A DNA stretch of 50,582 nucleotides from Luteolibacter rhizosphaerae. GTDB lineage: Bacteria; Verrucomicrobiota; Verrucomicrobiia; Verrucomicrobiales; Akkermansiaceae. The position numbers and the translations under genes are program-made. The notes below the pieces were generated by a model. That model worked only from the letters and a program-made list of their open reading frames with translations, was not told where the DNA came from and searched no databases. The stretch is taken from positions 1 through 50,582 of the forward strand of contig NZ_JAPDDR010000021.1 in NCBI RefSeq assembly GCF_025950095.1, read 5' to 3'. Of the stretch, positions 17,240 through 24,251 are shown in pieces (position 1 is the first letter of the stretch; the number at the start of each line of letters is the position of its first letter).

Positions 17240-17259
17240 GGTTTCCGGGATTCAGGATT

Positions 17260-17703
17260 TCACTTCGCCCCGCAGCCCGCCTTCAGCTCGGCAGCACCGG
17301 TCTCCAACAGGTTCTTGACCCCCTCCACGATCGATGGCCAACCGTTCGATACCCGGTCCCGGATCGGGCTGACTTCTTGGAACTCATCGTGAGTGACGGT
17401 GAGCTGCACCTCGCCCGCCCCCAGCGGGTCGATCTTGAAAGTCACCCGCGAGGGCGGCTCTTCCACCAGATGGTCGAAGGTGAAGATCACTTCGCTCTCG
17501 GGCACGCTTTTGAGGATAGTGCCTTTCCAGGAAAGCGTTCCATCGGGATCACGGCTTTCGATCGGATCACCCTCCTTCCATGTTGAGGTATTCCGGCAAC
17601 CGAACCAATATTGTTCGATGAAGTCGGCGTTGGTGAGCGCCTCCCACAGTTTCGCGGGAGTCGTGCGGATCTTGGTCACATAGACGAGTTTCGGAGTGCT
17701 CAT
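17260..17703 (-). CDS. SRPBCC (AHSA1-like) protein, upstream paralogue
   Basis: 147 residues with the same order of motifs as its neighbour: 'VYVTKIRTTPAKLWEALTNA', 'FIEQYWFGCRNTSTWKEGD', 'ILKSVPESEVIFTFDHL', 'LTVTHDEF' and 'NGWPSIVEGVKNLLETG'. Its ATG overlaps the stop of the ArsR gene by four bases (ATGA), so the two are translationally coupled. In ArsR-SRPBCC pairs of this kind the regulator represses its own operon until an unknown signal appears. The duplication of the SRPBCC gene suggests dosage or ligand diversification. Confidence 0.9.
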   Translation of the reverse strand: MSTPKLVYVTKIRTTPAKLWEALTNADFIEQYWFGCRNTSTWKEGDPIESRDPDGTLSWKGTILKSVPESEVIFTFDHLVEEPPSRVTFKIDPLGAGEVQLTVTHDEFQEVSPIRDRVSNGWPSIVEGVKNLLETGAAELKAGCGAK

Positions 17704-18017
17704 GGCTGCTGGTCTTGTTCGAGGTTTCGTTTCAGTTCCGCGAGGGCGTCGAGTCGCTGCACTTCAAACTTACCGATCCAGCGCACTCCGATCTCATGGA
17801 TCGGTACCGGATTGAGGTAGTGCAGTTTCTCCCTCCCGCGGCGCACGGTGGCGACGAGGTTTGCCGCCTCGAGAATCCCGAGGTGCTTCGTCACCGCCTG
17901 GCGGGTCATGTCGAGCCCGTCGCACAGTTCGCCGAGCGTCTGTCCGTTCCGGGCATGGAGCCGGTCCAGCAAGGCGCGCCGGCTTTCATCGGCCAGTGCT
18001 TTGAAGACTTCGTCCAT
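17700..18017 (-). CDS. ArsR-type winged-helix regulator
   Basis: The ATG at 18017 ('MDEVFKALADESRRALLDRL') gives 105 residues, the usual length. A longer frame from 18056 is rejected because its first 39 bases are the promoter and operator described at 18027-18056. The DNA-binding helices are in 'GQTLGELCDGLDMTRQAVTK' and 'HLGILEAANLVATVRRGREK', with the typical 'LHYLNPVPIHEIG' wing and C-terminal helix. No metal-binding cysteines of the ArsR or SmtB kind are present, which places it in the group that accompanies SRPBCC genes and senses something other than metal. It overlaps the first SRPBCC gene by four bases. Confidence 0.92.
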   Translation of the reverse strand: MDEVFKALADESRRALLDRLHARNGQTLGELCDGLDMTRQAVTKHLGILEAANLVATVRRGREKLHYLNPVPIHEIGVRWIGKFEVQRLDALAELKRNLEQDQQP

Positions 18018-18026
18018 CTGCGGGTG

Positions 18027-18056
18027 AAAATAGGCAACCAAATGGTTGCATGTCAA
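18027..18056 (-). promoter_or_regulatory. promoter with operator palindrome in the spacer, ArsR-SRPBCC operon
   Basis: Read on the minus strand: a consensus -35 TTGACA at 18056-18051, an 18-base spacer, and a TATTTT -10 at 18032-18027. The spacer is filled by a perfect palindrome GCAACCA-TT-TGGTTGC (18049-18034), the natural place for an ArsR dimer to block RNA polymerase. Transcription should begin near 18020, only about three bases before the ATG at 18017, so the mRNA is probably leaderless. The -35 overlaps the stop codon of the Nudix gene. Confidence 0.75.
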
Positions 18057-18601
18057 CTTTCCATTTCAGACAGACATTTCCTGACCATCCGCAGCATCGA
18101 TTGGTCCTCCGTGAGCGTCGCCACCTCGTTCACCGCCACCCAGCGCAGGTCGTGCGATTCCTCACTCACCACGTAGTCCGTGCTCCCCGTGGCCCGCAGC
18201 AGGTAGCGCACGTCGTAGTGATAGTGCTCCGGCACCCCCTTCCGCTCCGGGATCAGGTGGATATCCAGATCATAGATGCCCTCACCCAAGACCTCGAAGT
18301 CCTCCAGTCCCGACTCCTCACGCGCCTCCTTCAGTGCCACCGCCTGCACGTCGGCCTCACCATCCGCATGCCCGCCCAGCTGCAGCCAGGCATCGAGCTT
18401 GCGGTGATGCGTCAGCAGCACCCGCCCGCCGTCCGAATCCATGATCCACGCGGACCCGGTGATGTGACCTTCCAGCAGCGAGCGCTCGAAGCAATCCGGG
18501 CAGCGCTGCACGAAGGCGATGAAGCGCGCGATCGTCTCCGCCTCCGCGGGGTGCTTGAGCTGATAAGCGGCGAGTTGGTCGAGAAGGGGCTGTCGATGCA
18601 C
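18053..18601 (-). CDS. Nudix hydrolase
   Basis: 182 residues. The Nudix region is 'LQLGGHADGEADVQAVALKE' followed by 'AREESGLEDF'; the catalytic helix 'KEAREESGL' keeps the acidic residues that hold Mg2+, while the usual first glutamate of the box is shifted, as in a known Nudix subgroup with 'GGHxDG'. 'EHYHYDVRYLLRA' follows, typical of that subgroup. An N-terminal helical region of about 50 residues precedes the domain. The substrate cannot be read from the sequence; nucleoside diphosphate derivatives are the general class. Its stop codon overlaps the -35 of the ArsR promoter downstream, so the two units are tightly packed but probably transcribed separately. Confidence 0.88.
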   Translation of the reverse strand: MHRQPLLDQLAAYQLKHPAEAETIARFIAFVQRCPDCFERSLLEGHITGSAWIMDSDGGRVLLTHHRKLDAWLQLGGHADGEADVQAVALKEAREESGLEDFEVLGEGIYDLDIHLIPERKGVPEHYHYDVRYLLRATGSTDYVVSEESHDLRWVAVNEVATLTEDQSMLRMVRKCLSEMES

Positions 18602-18645
18602 GGCGGCAGGCTCGCCGATTACCCGGCGATGGCAAGTGCCGTGCC

Positions 18646-19548
18646 TTACTCTTCCTCCCCGGATTTCAGCGCTTCGATTCCTTCCTTCGCCGCGTCCTTG
18701 AGCTCCTCGTCCGCTTCCAGCGCCAATACCTTCTTGTAGGAGGCGATCGCTTCCTTCGACAGCTTTGCGCCTCGCTGGGCTTCCGCCAAGTTGAGCAAGA
18801 CGAGCGCATCCTCCGGGGCCTTCTCATGGGCCAGCTTCAGGAGCCGGAGCATTTCCTTCTGGTCGCCCTTGGTATCCGCGATTGCAGCCAGGATGTTGTA
18901 GCAGAAAGGGTGCTCCGGATAGGCCGCGATCGTGGCCTCGGCGAGCTCCTTGCAAAGTTGGGTCGACTCCTCCGTCCCTTCCTCGAAGAGCGGCACCGTG
19001 TAGCCGTGGATGGACTCCGGCACCATTTCCGCGGCCGGTGCGGGAAGCTTCTCGCCATTGCCCCACTTGAGGTCTCCCGGCTTTTCCTTGCTTACCTTCA
19101 GGATGCTTCCAAGCGTCGCCACCGCTTCCTTCTTCTTGCCCATCTTGAACTGCACCTGCGCGAGTCCGAATCCGATATCGAGCCGCTCCGGAAACTTCTC
19201 GAAGCCGCGCGTCGTTAGATCCAGCGCCCTCTGCCGCAGGCCGGGATCCAGATCGCCGTTCGTGCTGATGCTGCCCACTTCCTTATCCGTCTTCGGATCG
19301 CGGATCGATGGCTCGCCCGCCTTCGCCGACTTGGTCGAGAGATTCGGCTGATCCGCGAAGCTCCACCAGTAGTTCGCCGCGAGCGCATAGTAGTTCGCGT
19401 TATCGGCCTGCTTGGTTTCGCCCTCCTCCAGCAGCTTCACCATCGACCCGTGGTCCTTCGACTCGCGGATGCGTTTGAACTCATCGCTGAACTCATCGGC
19501 CCGCGCGAAGACCGCGAGGGCGAGCAGGGTAAGGATGGGAAGCTTCAT
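18646..19548 (-). CDS. exported tetratricopeptide-repeat protein
   Basis: The ATG at 19548 ('MKLPILTLLALAVFARADEF') gives 300 residues with a clear signal peptide; longer frames upstream have no coding character. TPR-like helix pairs are visible: 'ANYYALAANYWWSFADQP', 'GLAQVQFKMGKKKEAVATLG', 'CYNILAAIADTKGDQKEMLR', 'ALVLLNLAEAQRGAKLSKEA' and 'IASYKKVLALEADEELKDAA'. It probably works as a periplasmic scaffold for protein contacts; no enzymatic motif is present. It follows the divergent FUSC gene promoter region and precedes the Nudix gene by 44 bases on the same strand. Confidence 0.85.
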   Translation of the reverse strand: MKLPILTLLALAVFARADEFSDEFKRIRESKDHGSMVKLLEEGETKQADNANYYALAANYWWSFADQPNLSTKSAKAGEPSIRDPKTDKEVGSISTNGDLDPGLRQRALDLTTRGFEKFPERLDIGFGLAQVQFKMGKKKEAVATLGSILKVSKEKPGDLKWGNGEKLPAPAAEMVPESIHGYTVPLFEEGTEESTQLCKELAEATIAAYPEHPFCYNILAAIADTKGDQKEMLRLLKLAHEKAPEDALVLLNLAEAQRGAKLSKEAIASYKKVLALEADEELKDAAKEGIEALKSGEEE

Positions 19549-19657
19549 GGCCGGGAGCGCTACATAACCCCGATCCGGGGCGGAAGCAAAGCCCATGAAC
19601 CTGCCGTCAGGCCCTTTCGCTTGATCGCCCCGGGGATCTACCGGAGGCTGTTCGCGC

Positions 19658-21817
19658 ATGCCGCCCGCGGAGACCGGAGAGCCAGCACCACGCTTTTTCG
19701 AGCGCGAGATGCTACAGCCGGACTTGAACCGCGCCGTCCGCTCTACGGTGGCCTTCATGCTGCCGCTGCTCATCGCGCCGCTCTTTCCCGGCCGCTTCGA
19801 TCCCGTTTTCGCCTGCCTCGCTTCCCATGCCATCGCCTTGGTCGATGTTCGCGGTGCCTACTCCCTCCGCCTCGGGCTTCTTCTCGCCATGAGCCTGATC
19901 CTGGCGGCATCCACCCAGCTAGGCGTGATAGGCTCGGCCCACCTCGGCCTGGCCCTTGCCGGAACCTTGGCGGTGATCGTTTCCGGCGGATTGTGGCGTC
20001 ACCTCAGTTCGGACTACGGTCCGGGTCTCGCCGTGTCGTCCGGCTTGGTCTGCTTCGTCGCACTGGCACCGCATACGCATGGTCCGCCTGCGAGCCATCC
20101 CGCGCTCTCCGCCCTCGGTGGCGGATTGCTCTCGGTGGCCTTGCAGGTAATCCTCTGGCCCTTCCATCCCCAGCACCCGCTTCGTCGGGCGGTGGGGGAG
20201 ACGTGGATCGCCCTTGCCGACCTCATTGCCGCGTACGATTCGGATCCGAAGGAGCGCGCCGGAACTGTCGCCCGCAAGCAGGCAGAGTTCCGGGACGTGC
20301 TCAACCGTTCCCAAGCGACTCTTGCCGCCTCCAAGCACCTCTCCGGCAAATTGCTCCGCCAGCTCGAGCTGCTGAATCTCGCAGCCGCGCGTCTCGCTAT
20401 GCGTCTGATCGCGCTCGATACCGCGCTGGAGGTCGCCAGCCGGCACGATGATTTCCGCCGCCTTCAGCCCGCCTTCCTGCCGGCATTGGCCTCGCTCGGG
20501 AATGCTGCGCGCTCCGTGGCGCTCGCAAGCGTCTCCCGGCAAGCCTCCCATCTCGCGGCCTTCGACGTGCGTCTCACCCGTTTGGAGAACCTTCTCACCG
20601 TGCTCCAGTCACAGATCCGGGCTCAAGCGGGCGATCCCGTCATCGCGGCGCAGTTGGAAGATCTTCTCGGCCAAGTATCCGGCCAGCTTCCGATAGTGCG
20701 GGAAGCCCTTGCCGCAACCATCGAGCGTGCGGACGAGCGCTCCGCGTTCACCCCCGAACTCTTCGATCTCCGCACGCTGACCCTGCGCCCGCTCGCCGCA
20801 TCGCTTAACCTGAGCACCTCGATGGAGCCTGCCTTGATCCGCCACACGGTCCGCCTCGCGGTGCTGGTGCTCGGCGGTGTCCTTCTCTTCAAACTCAGCA
20901 GCATTCCCCATGGCTACTGGCTGCCCTTCACCATGCTGGTGGTGCTACAGCCTGACTTCGGTTCCACCCGTAAGCGCGCCGGTGAGCGCGTCTTGGGCAC
21001 TGTCGCAGGCGGGCTTCTTGCAAGCAGTCTGCTTTGGCTGCATCCGCCGCTGCCGGTGATCCACGCTGCTATCGCGGTGATGATCGCGCTCTTCTCCTAC
21101 TTCGTGAAACGCAGCTACGGCGTGGCGGTTTTCTTCATCACGCTCGTCGTGGTGCTTCTGGTGGAAGCCCACCAGCCGGTGACTCTCGCTTTCACGGTCG
21201 AGCGCATGGCCTGTACCCTGGCTGGTGGTCTACTCGCCCTTGCCGCCGCCTTCATCTTCTGGCCGGTTTGGGAGCGCTCGCGATTCCCTGCCATCGCGGC
21301 AAAGGCTCTCGCCGCCAATCGCATCTATTTCGATGCGGTGCTCGATCATCTCCGAGATGGCCTGCCCAATGACGAGCCCTTGATGGACCTCAAGAAGGCG
21401 GCTGAGTCCGCAAACGCGGAAGTCTTCTCCTCGCTACGCCGCATGTCATCGGATCCCAAGCTCCATCGAGAAGGCTTGGAGCAAGCCGCCGCTCTCGCAA
21501 ATGGCAACCAGCGGGTAGCCAACGCGCTCAATGTCATCGCGGTTCACCTCAATGACATCAGATCGCGTCACCCCGAACTCATCGCGGAGCTTCGCGATAT
21601 GGGTGCGGTATCCTTTCAAGCTCTCTTCAGTAGGGAAAAGGCGGAGCTTGAGTCAGCACTCGTGTTGCTCGAAGCCTTCCGCACCCCGGGTATTGACCCC
21701 GATCACCGCGATCCATCGAGATTCCGCGAGCCTTGGGTCTATCCGCAGCTCTCGCGGATCGTCACCGAGCTTGGTGCCATGATCCTTGCCGCGCGTTCCG
21801 TCACGAAGCTTCCCTGA
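19658..21817 (+). CDS. FUSC-family inner-membrane protein (YccS/aromatic acid exporter type)
   Basis: 719 residues with two membrane blocks, one at about residues 30-180 and one at about 395-540, separated by a long helical cytoplasmic region. The second block has the FUSC signature: 'SSIPHGYWLPFTMLVVLQPD', 'FGSTRKRAGERVLGTVAGGL' and 'FSYFVKRSYGVAVFFITLVV'. Members include YccS, YjcC-like proteins and the p-hydroxybenzoate efflux protein AaeB; most are thought to export aromatic acids or similar anions, often with a membrane-fusion partner. No such partner is adjacent; the next gene, 66 bases on, is a ferritin-like protein. Confidence 0.9.
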   Translation: MPPAETGEPAPRFFEREMLQPDLNRAVRSTVAFMLPLLIAPLFPGRFDPVFACLASHAIALVDVRGAYSLRLGLLLAMSLILAASTQLGVIGSAHLGLALAGTLAVIVSGGLWRHLSSDYGPGLAVSSGLVCFVALAPHTHGPPASHPALSALGGGLLSVALQVILWPFHPQHPLRRAVGETWIALADLIAAYDSDPKERAGTVARKQAEFRDVLNRSQATLAASKHLSGKLLRQLELLNLAAARLAMRLIALDTALEVASRHDDFRRLQPAFLPALASLGNAARSVALASVSRQASHLAAFDVRLTRLENLLTVLQSQIRAQAGDPVIAAQLEDLLGQVSGQLPIVREALAATIERADERSAFTPELFDLRTLTLRPLAASLNLSTSMEPALIRHTVRLAVLVLGGVLLFKLSSIPHGYWLPFTMLVVLQPDFGSTRKRAGERVLGTVAGGLLASSLLWLHPPLPVIHAAIAVMIALFSYFVKRSYGVAVFFITLVVVLLVEAHQPVTLAFTVERMACTLAGGLLALAAAFIFWPVWERSRFPAIAAKALAANRIYFDAVLDHLRDGLPNDEPLMDLKKAAESANAEVFSSLRRMSSDPKLHREGLEQAAALANGNQRVANALNVIAVHLNDIRSRHPELIAELRDMGAVSFQALFSREKAELESALVLLEAFRTPGIDPDHRDPSRFREPWVYPQLSRIVTELGAMILAARSVTKLP

Positions 21818-21883
21818 ATCTTCACCGCGGATTCGGACATACGCCGCGAAGTCTTCATGCGGCCTGCGAATGCTGGCCGTGCA

Positions 21884-22654
21884 ATGAATCTCAACTACTG
21901 GATCGAACACTTCCGCCGCAATGCCCTCGATCGTCCCGAACCCGACTGGGACGCCCCTCTGGTCATGTCGGGCCCTCCATTGGAGAAGCTGGTCAAGTCG
22001 CTCCAACAGTTCCAGCTCGGCGATGGCGGTGGCCCGGCCTACCTGATCGCTTGGAATCATCGCCGCCTGCTCGCCTCGGATGTGGGCTTCAAGACGCTGG
22101 TCGACCTGTGGTTCAAGGAAGAGGAAGGGCATTCGCGCCTTCTTGGCGAAGCACTCAAGCGCTTCAAGACACCGGAGATCCAATCGCACTGGAGCTTCGA
22201 GTTCTTCTGTGGCGTGCGCCGTATCGCCGGAGTGAGCTTCGAGCTCTACGCGCTCCTGCTCACGGAGATCACGAGCCACGTTTACTACAAGATGACGGCC
22301 AAGCATTGCCCGGATCCCGCGGTGAAGGGCATGTGCGCCCTGATCAATCGCGATGAAGCAGGTCACATCGCCTTTCATCGGGCCCGCCTCTGCAGCGAGG
22401 GAGCGCGTTTCGGCAGAGGCTATGGCAAGTGCTGGGAGTTCTTCTTCCGGCTGCGCGGTCTCGCTGCCGGCACCGTGCTCTGGGTCAATCATCGCGGCGC
22501 CCTGCGCGGCATGGGGGCTACGGACAGGGAGTTCTACAGCGGCATCTGGCGCGGCATGTCGGGCTTCATCCGCGGCTTGCGCGAGGACATGTTGCGGCAA
22601 GGTGCCGGCCGCCCCGCGAAGCCCTGCGCCGAGGTGGTCGCGGAATGTTGTTAA
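21884..22654 (+). CDS. ferritin-like (possible diiron) protein of unknown function
   Basis: The ATG at 21884 ('MNLNYWIEHFRRNALDRPEP') gives 256 residues; an ATG at 21857 would add nine. Helical throughout, with three metal-ligand motifs spaced as in ferritin-like four-helix bundles: 'FKEEEGHSRLLGEAL' (E80-x-x-H83), 'LLTEITSHVYYKM' (E128 and H132) and 'INRDEAGHIAFH' (E158-x-x-H161). This is the pattern of a carboxylate-bridged diiron site found in oxygenases, desaturases and ferritin-like oxidases, but I cannot name the family. The protein is cytoplasmic in appearance and ends in a Cys-Cys pair. It is 66 bases after the FUSC gene and 47 bases before a sulfatase, all on the plus strand. Confidence 0.75.
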   Translation: MNLNYWIEHFRRNALDRPEPDWDAPLVMSGPPLEKLVKSLQQFQLGDGGGPAYLIAWNHRRLLASDVGFKTLVDLWFKEEEGHSRLLGEALKRFKTPEIQSHWSFEFFCGVRRIAGVSFELYALLLTEITSHVYYKMTAKHCPDPAVKGMCALINRDEAGHIAFHRARLCSEGARFGRGYGKCWEFFFRLRGLAAGTVLWVNHRGALRGMGATDREFYSGIWRGMSGFIRGLREDMLRQGAGRPAKPCAEVVAECC

Positions 22655-22701
22655 GGAATCGTCGCTTGCCTCCGCTTGTTGCGGCTGCGCTAGCTTGATC
22701 C

Positions 22702-24243
22702 ATGGCCTTCCGTTCCCGCGTCCTCGGGCTGCTCCTTCTGCTCTCTGCGTCGGCATTCTCCGCCTCGCCGCCGAACATCGTCTTCATCCTCGCGGATGAC
22801 ATGGGCTACGGCGATCCACAGCATGCCGGAGGAAAGGCTCCTACCCCGAATCTCGACCGCATGGCGGCCGAGGGCATGCGCTTCACCGATGCCCATTCTT
22901 CCTCCTCCGTCTGCACTCCCACCCGCTACGGGATCCTAACAGGCCGATACAACTGGCGTTCTTCGCTCAAGAGCGGAGTGCTGCAGGGCAACAGTCAGCC
23001 TCTGATCCCGCCTTCCCGTCGGACCGTGGCTTCCTTTCTGCGAGATTCGGGTTACCGCACCGCGGTGGTCGGCAAGTGGCATCTGGGCCTCGCTTGGAAA
23101 CGCCTGCCGGAAGCTCGCAAGGCGGAGAGCGGCCCGACCGAAGGTCCCGGCTGGGCGCTCGACTACGGCTCGAAGCTTGAAGGCGGTCCGCTCGCACTCG
23201 GGTTCGATGAAAGCTTTATCATCCCGGCTTCGCTCGACATGGGGCCTTATCTTTATCTGAGGAATGACAAGCCGATCGCGTTCCCCACGGTGACGAAGAC
23301 TTACCTCCGCCCCGGCGCCGCCACGGCTGACTTCGATGCAGTAAAGTGCCTACCCGATTTTGCGAGGGAATCCCGGGACTTCATCCGCCGCAGCGCTACG
23401 GCGAAGGATAAGCCTTTCTTCCTCTACCTCCCGCTCACCAGTCCGCACACGCCGATCGTCCCGGGCCCGCATTGGCAGGGAAAGTCGGGCATCGGCGAGT
23501 ATGGGGACTTCCTCATGGAAACCGATTGGGTCGTGGGCGAAGTCATGACCGAACTCGAAGCCGCCGGTATCGCGAAGGACACGCTCCTCATCTTCACCTC
23601 TGACAATGGCTTCGCGCCGTGGGCCAAGATCGAACCCCTGCTCGCCAAAGACCACAAGCCCTTGGGAGATCTGCGCGGCACCAAGGCCGATATCTTCGAG
23701 GGCGGTCATCGCGTCCCCTTCCTCGTCCGTTGGCCCGGTATCGTGAAGCCTGGCTCTACTTCTCCCGCTACGATCTGCCTCAACGACCTCTTTGCCACTG
23801 CTGCCGATGTCGCGGGCAAGCTTACTGCCATTCCGGCGGATGCCGCGGAGGATAGCTTCTCCCTCCTGCCGCTTCTGAAAGGAGAGGGGACCTACACCCG
23901 CAGCTTCACCATTCATCATTCCTCCCAAGGCGCCTTCGCCGTCCGCCAAGGCGATTGGAAACTCTGCCTCTGCCCTGATTCCGGCGGTTGGTCGGATCCC
24001 AAGCCCGGCACCGCTGAGGCAGCAGCGGCCTATCCGGTTCAGCTCTACAACCTGAAGGAAGATCCCGCCGAATCGAAGAATCTTGCGGAAGCCGAGGCGG
24101 AGCGCGTGAAGGAACTTGCCGCCGCCTTGGCCAAGGCGATCAAGGATGGTCGCACGACTGCTGGTCCTAAGCGTGACAACGATGGCAAGGCGATCGAGTT
24201 CCCGGAGCGTGTGACCGCGCTTCTTCCCATTCTCGGGAACTAA
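22702..24243 (+). CDS. exported sulfatase (arylsulfatase family)
   Basis: 513 residues with a signal peptide ('LGLLLLLSASAFSA'). Active-site elements: 'NIVFILADDMGYGD' with the two metal aspartates (D32, D33), the formylglycine site 'SSVCTPTRYGILTGRY' in which Cys 71 would be converted to formylglycine by a maturase or anaerobic enzyme, 'VVGKWHLG', and 'IFTSDNGF' with the remaining metal ligands. Members cleave sulfate esters from polysaccharides or aryl sulfates in the periplasm or outside; Verrucomicrobiota carry many of these. The C-terminal 'GDWKLCLCPD' and 'YNLKEDPAESKNLA' are also typical. The gene ends eight bases before the convergent kinase gene. Confidence 0.95.
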   Translation: MAFRSRVLGLLLLLSASAFSASPPNIVFILADDMGYGDPQHAGGKAPTPNLDRMAAEGMRFTDAHSSSSVCTPTRYGILTGRYNWRSSLKSGVLQGNSQPLIPPSRRTVASFLRDSGYRTAVVGKWHLGLAWKRLPEARKAESGPTEGPGWALDYGSKLEGGPLALGFDESFIIPASLDMGPYLYLRNDKPIAFPTVTKTYLRPGAATADFDAVKCLPDFARESRDFIRRSATAKDKPFFLYLPLTSPHTPIVPGPHWQGKSGIGEYGDFLMETDWVVGEVMTELEAAGIAKDTLLIFTSDNGFAPWAKIEPLLAKDHKPLGDLRGTKADIFEGGHRVPFLVRWPGIVKPGSTSPATICLNDLFATAADVAGKLTAIPADAAEDSFSLLPLLKGEGTYTRSFTIHHSSQGAFAVRQGDWKLCLCPDSGGWSDPKPGTAEAAAAYPVQLYNLKEDPAESKNLAEAEAERVKELAAALAKAIKDGRTTAGPKRDNDGKAIEFPERVTALLPILGN

Positions 24244-24251
24244 ATATCTCA

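Noticed and set aside
17700..18056. Longer start for the ArsR regulator at 18056
   Set aside because: The extra 13 codons are the -35, the palindrome and the -10 of its own promoter.
21653..22756. 367-codon minus-strand frame opposite the FUSC end and the ferritin-like gene
   Set aside because: It spans two plus-strand genes and has no recognisable domain.
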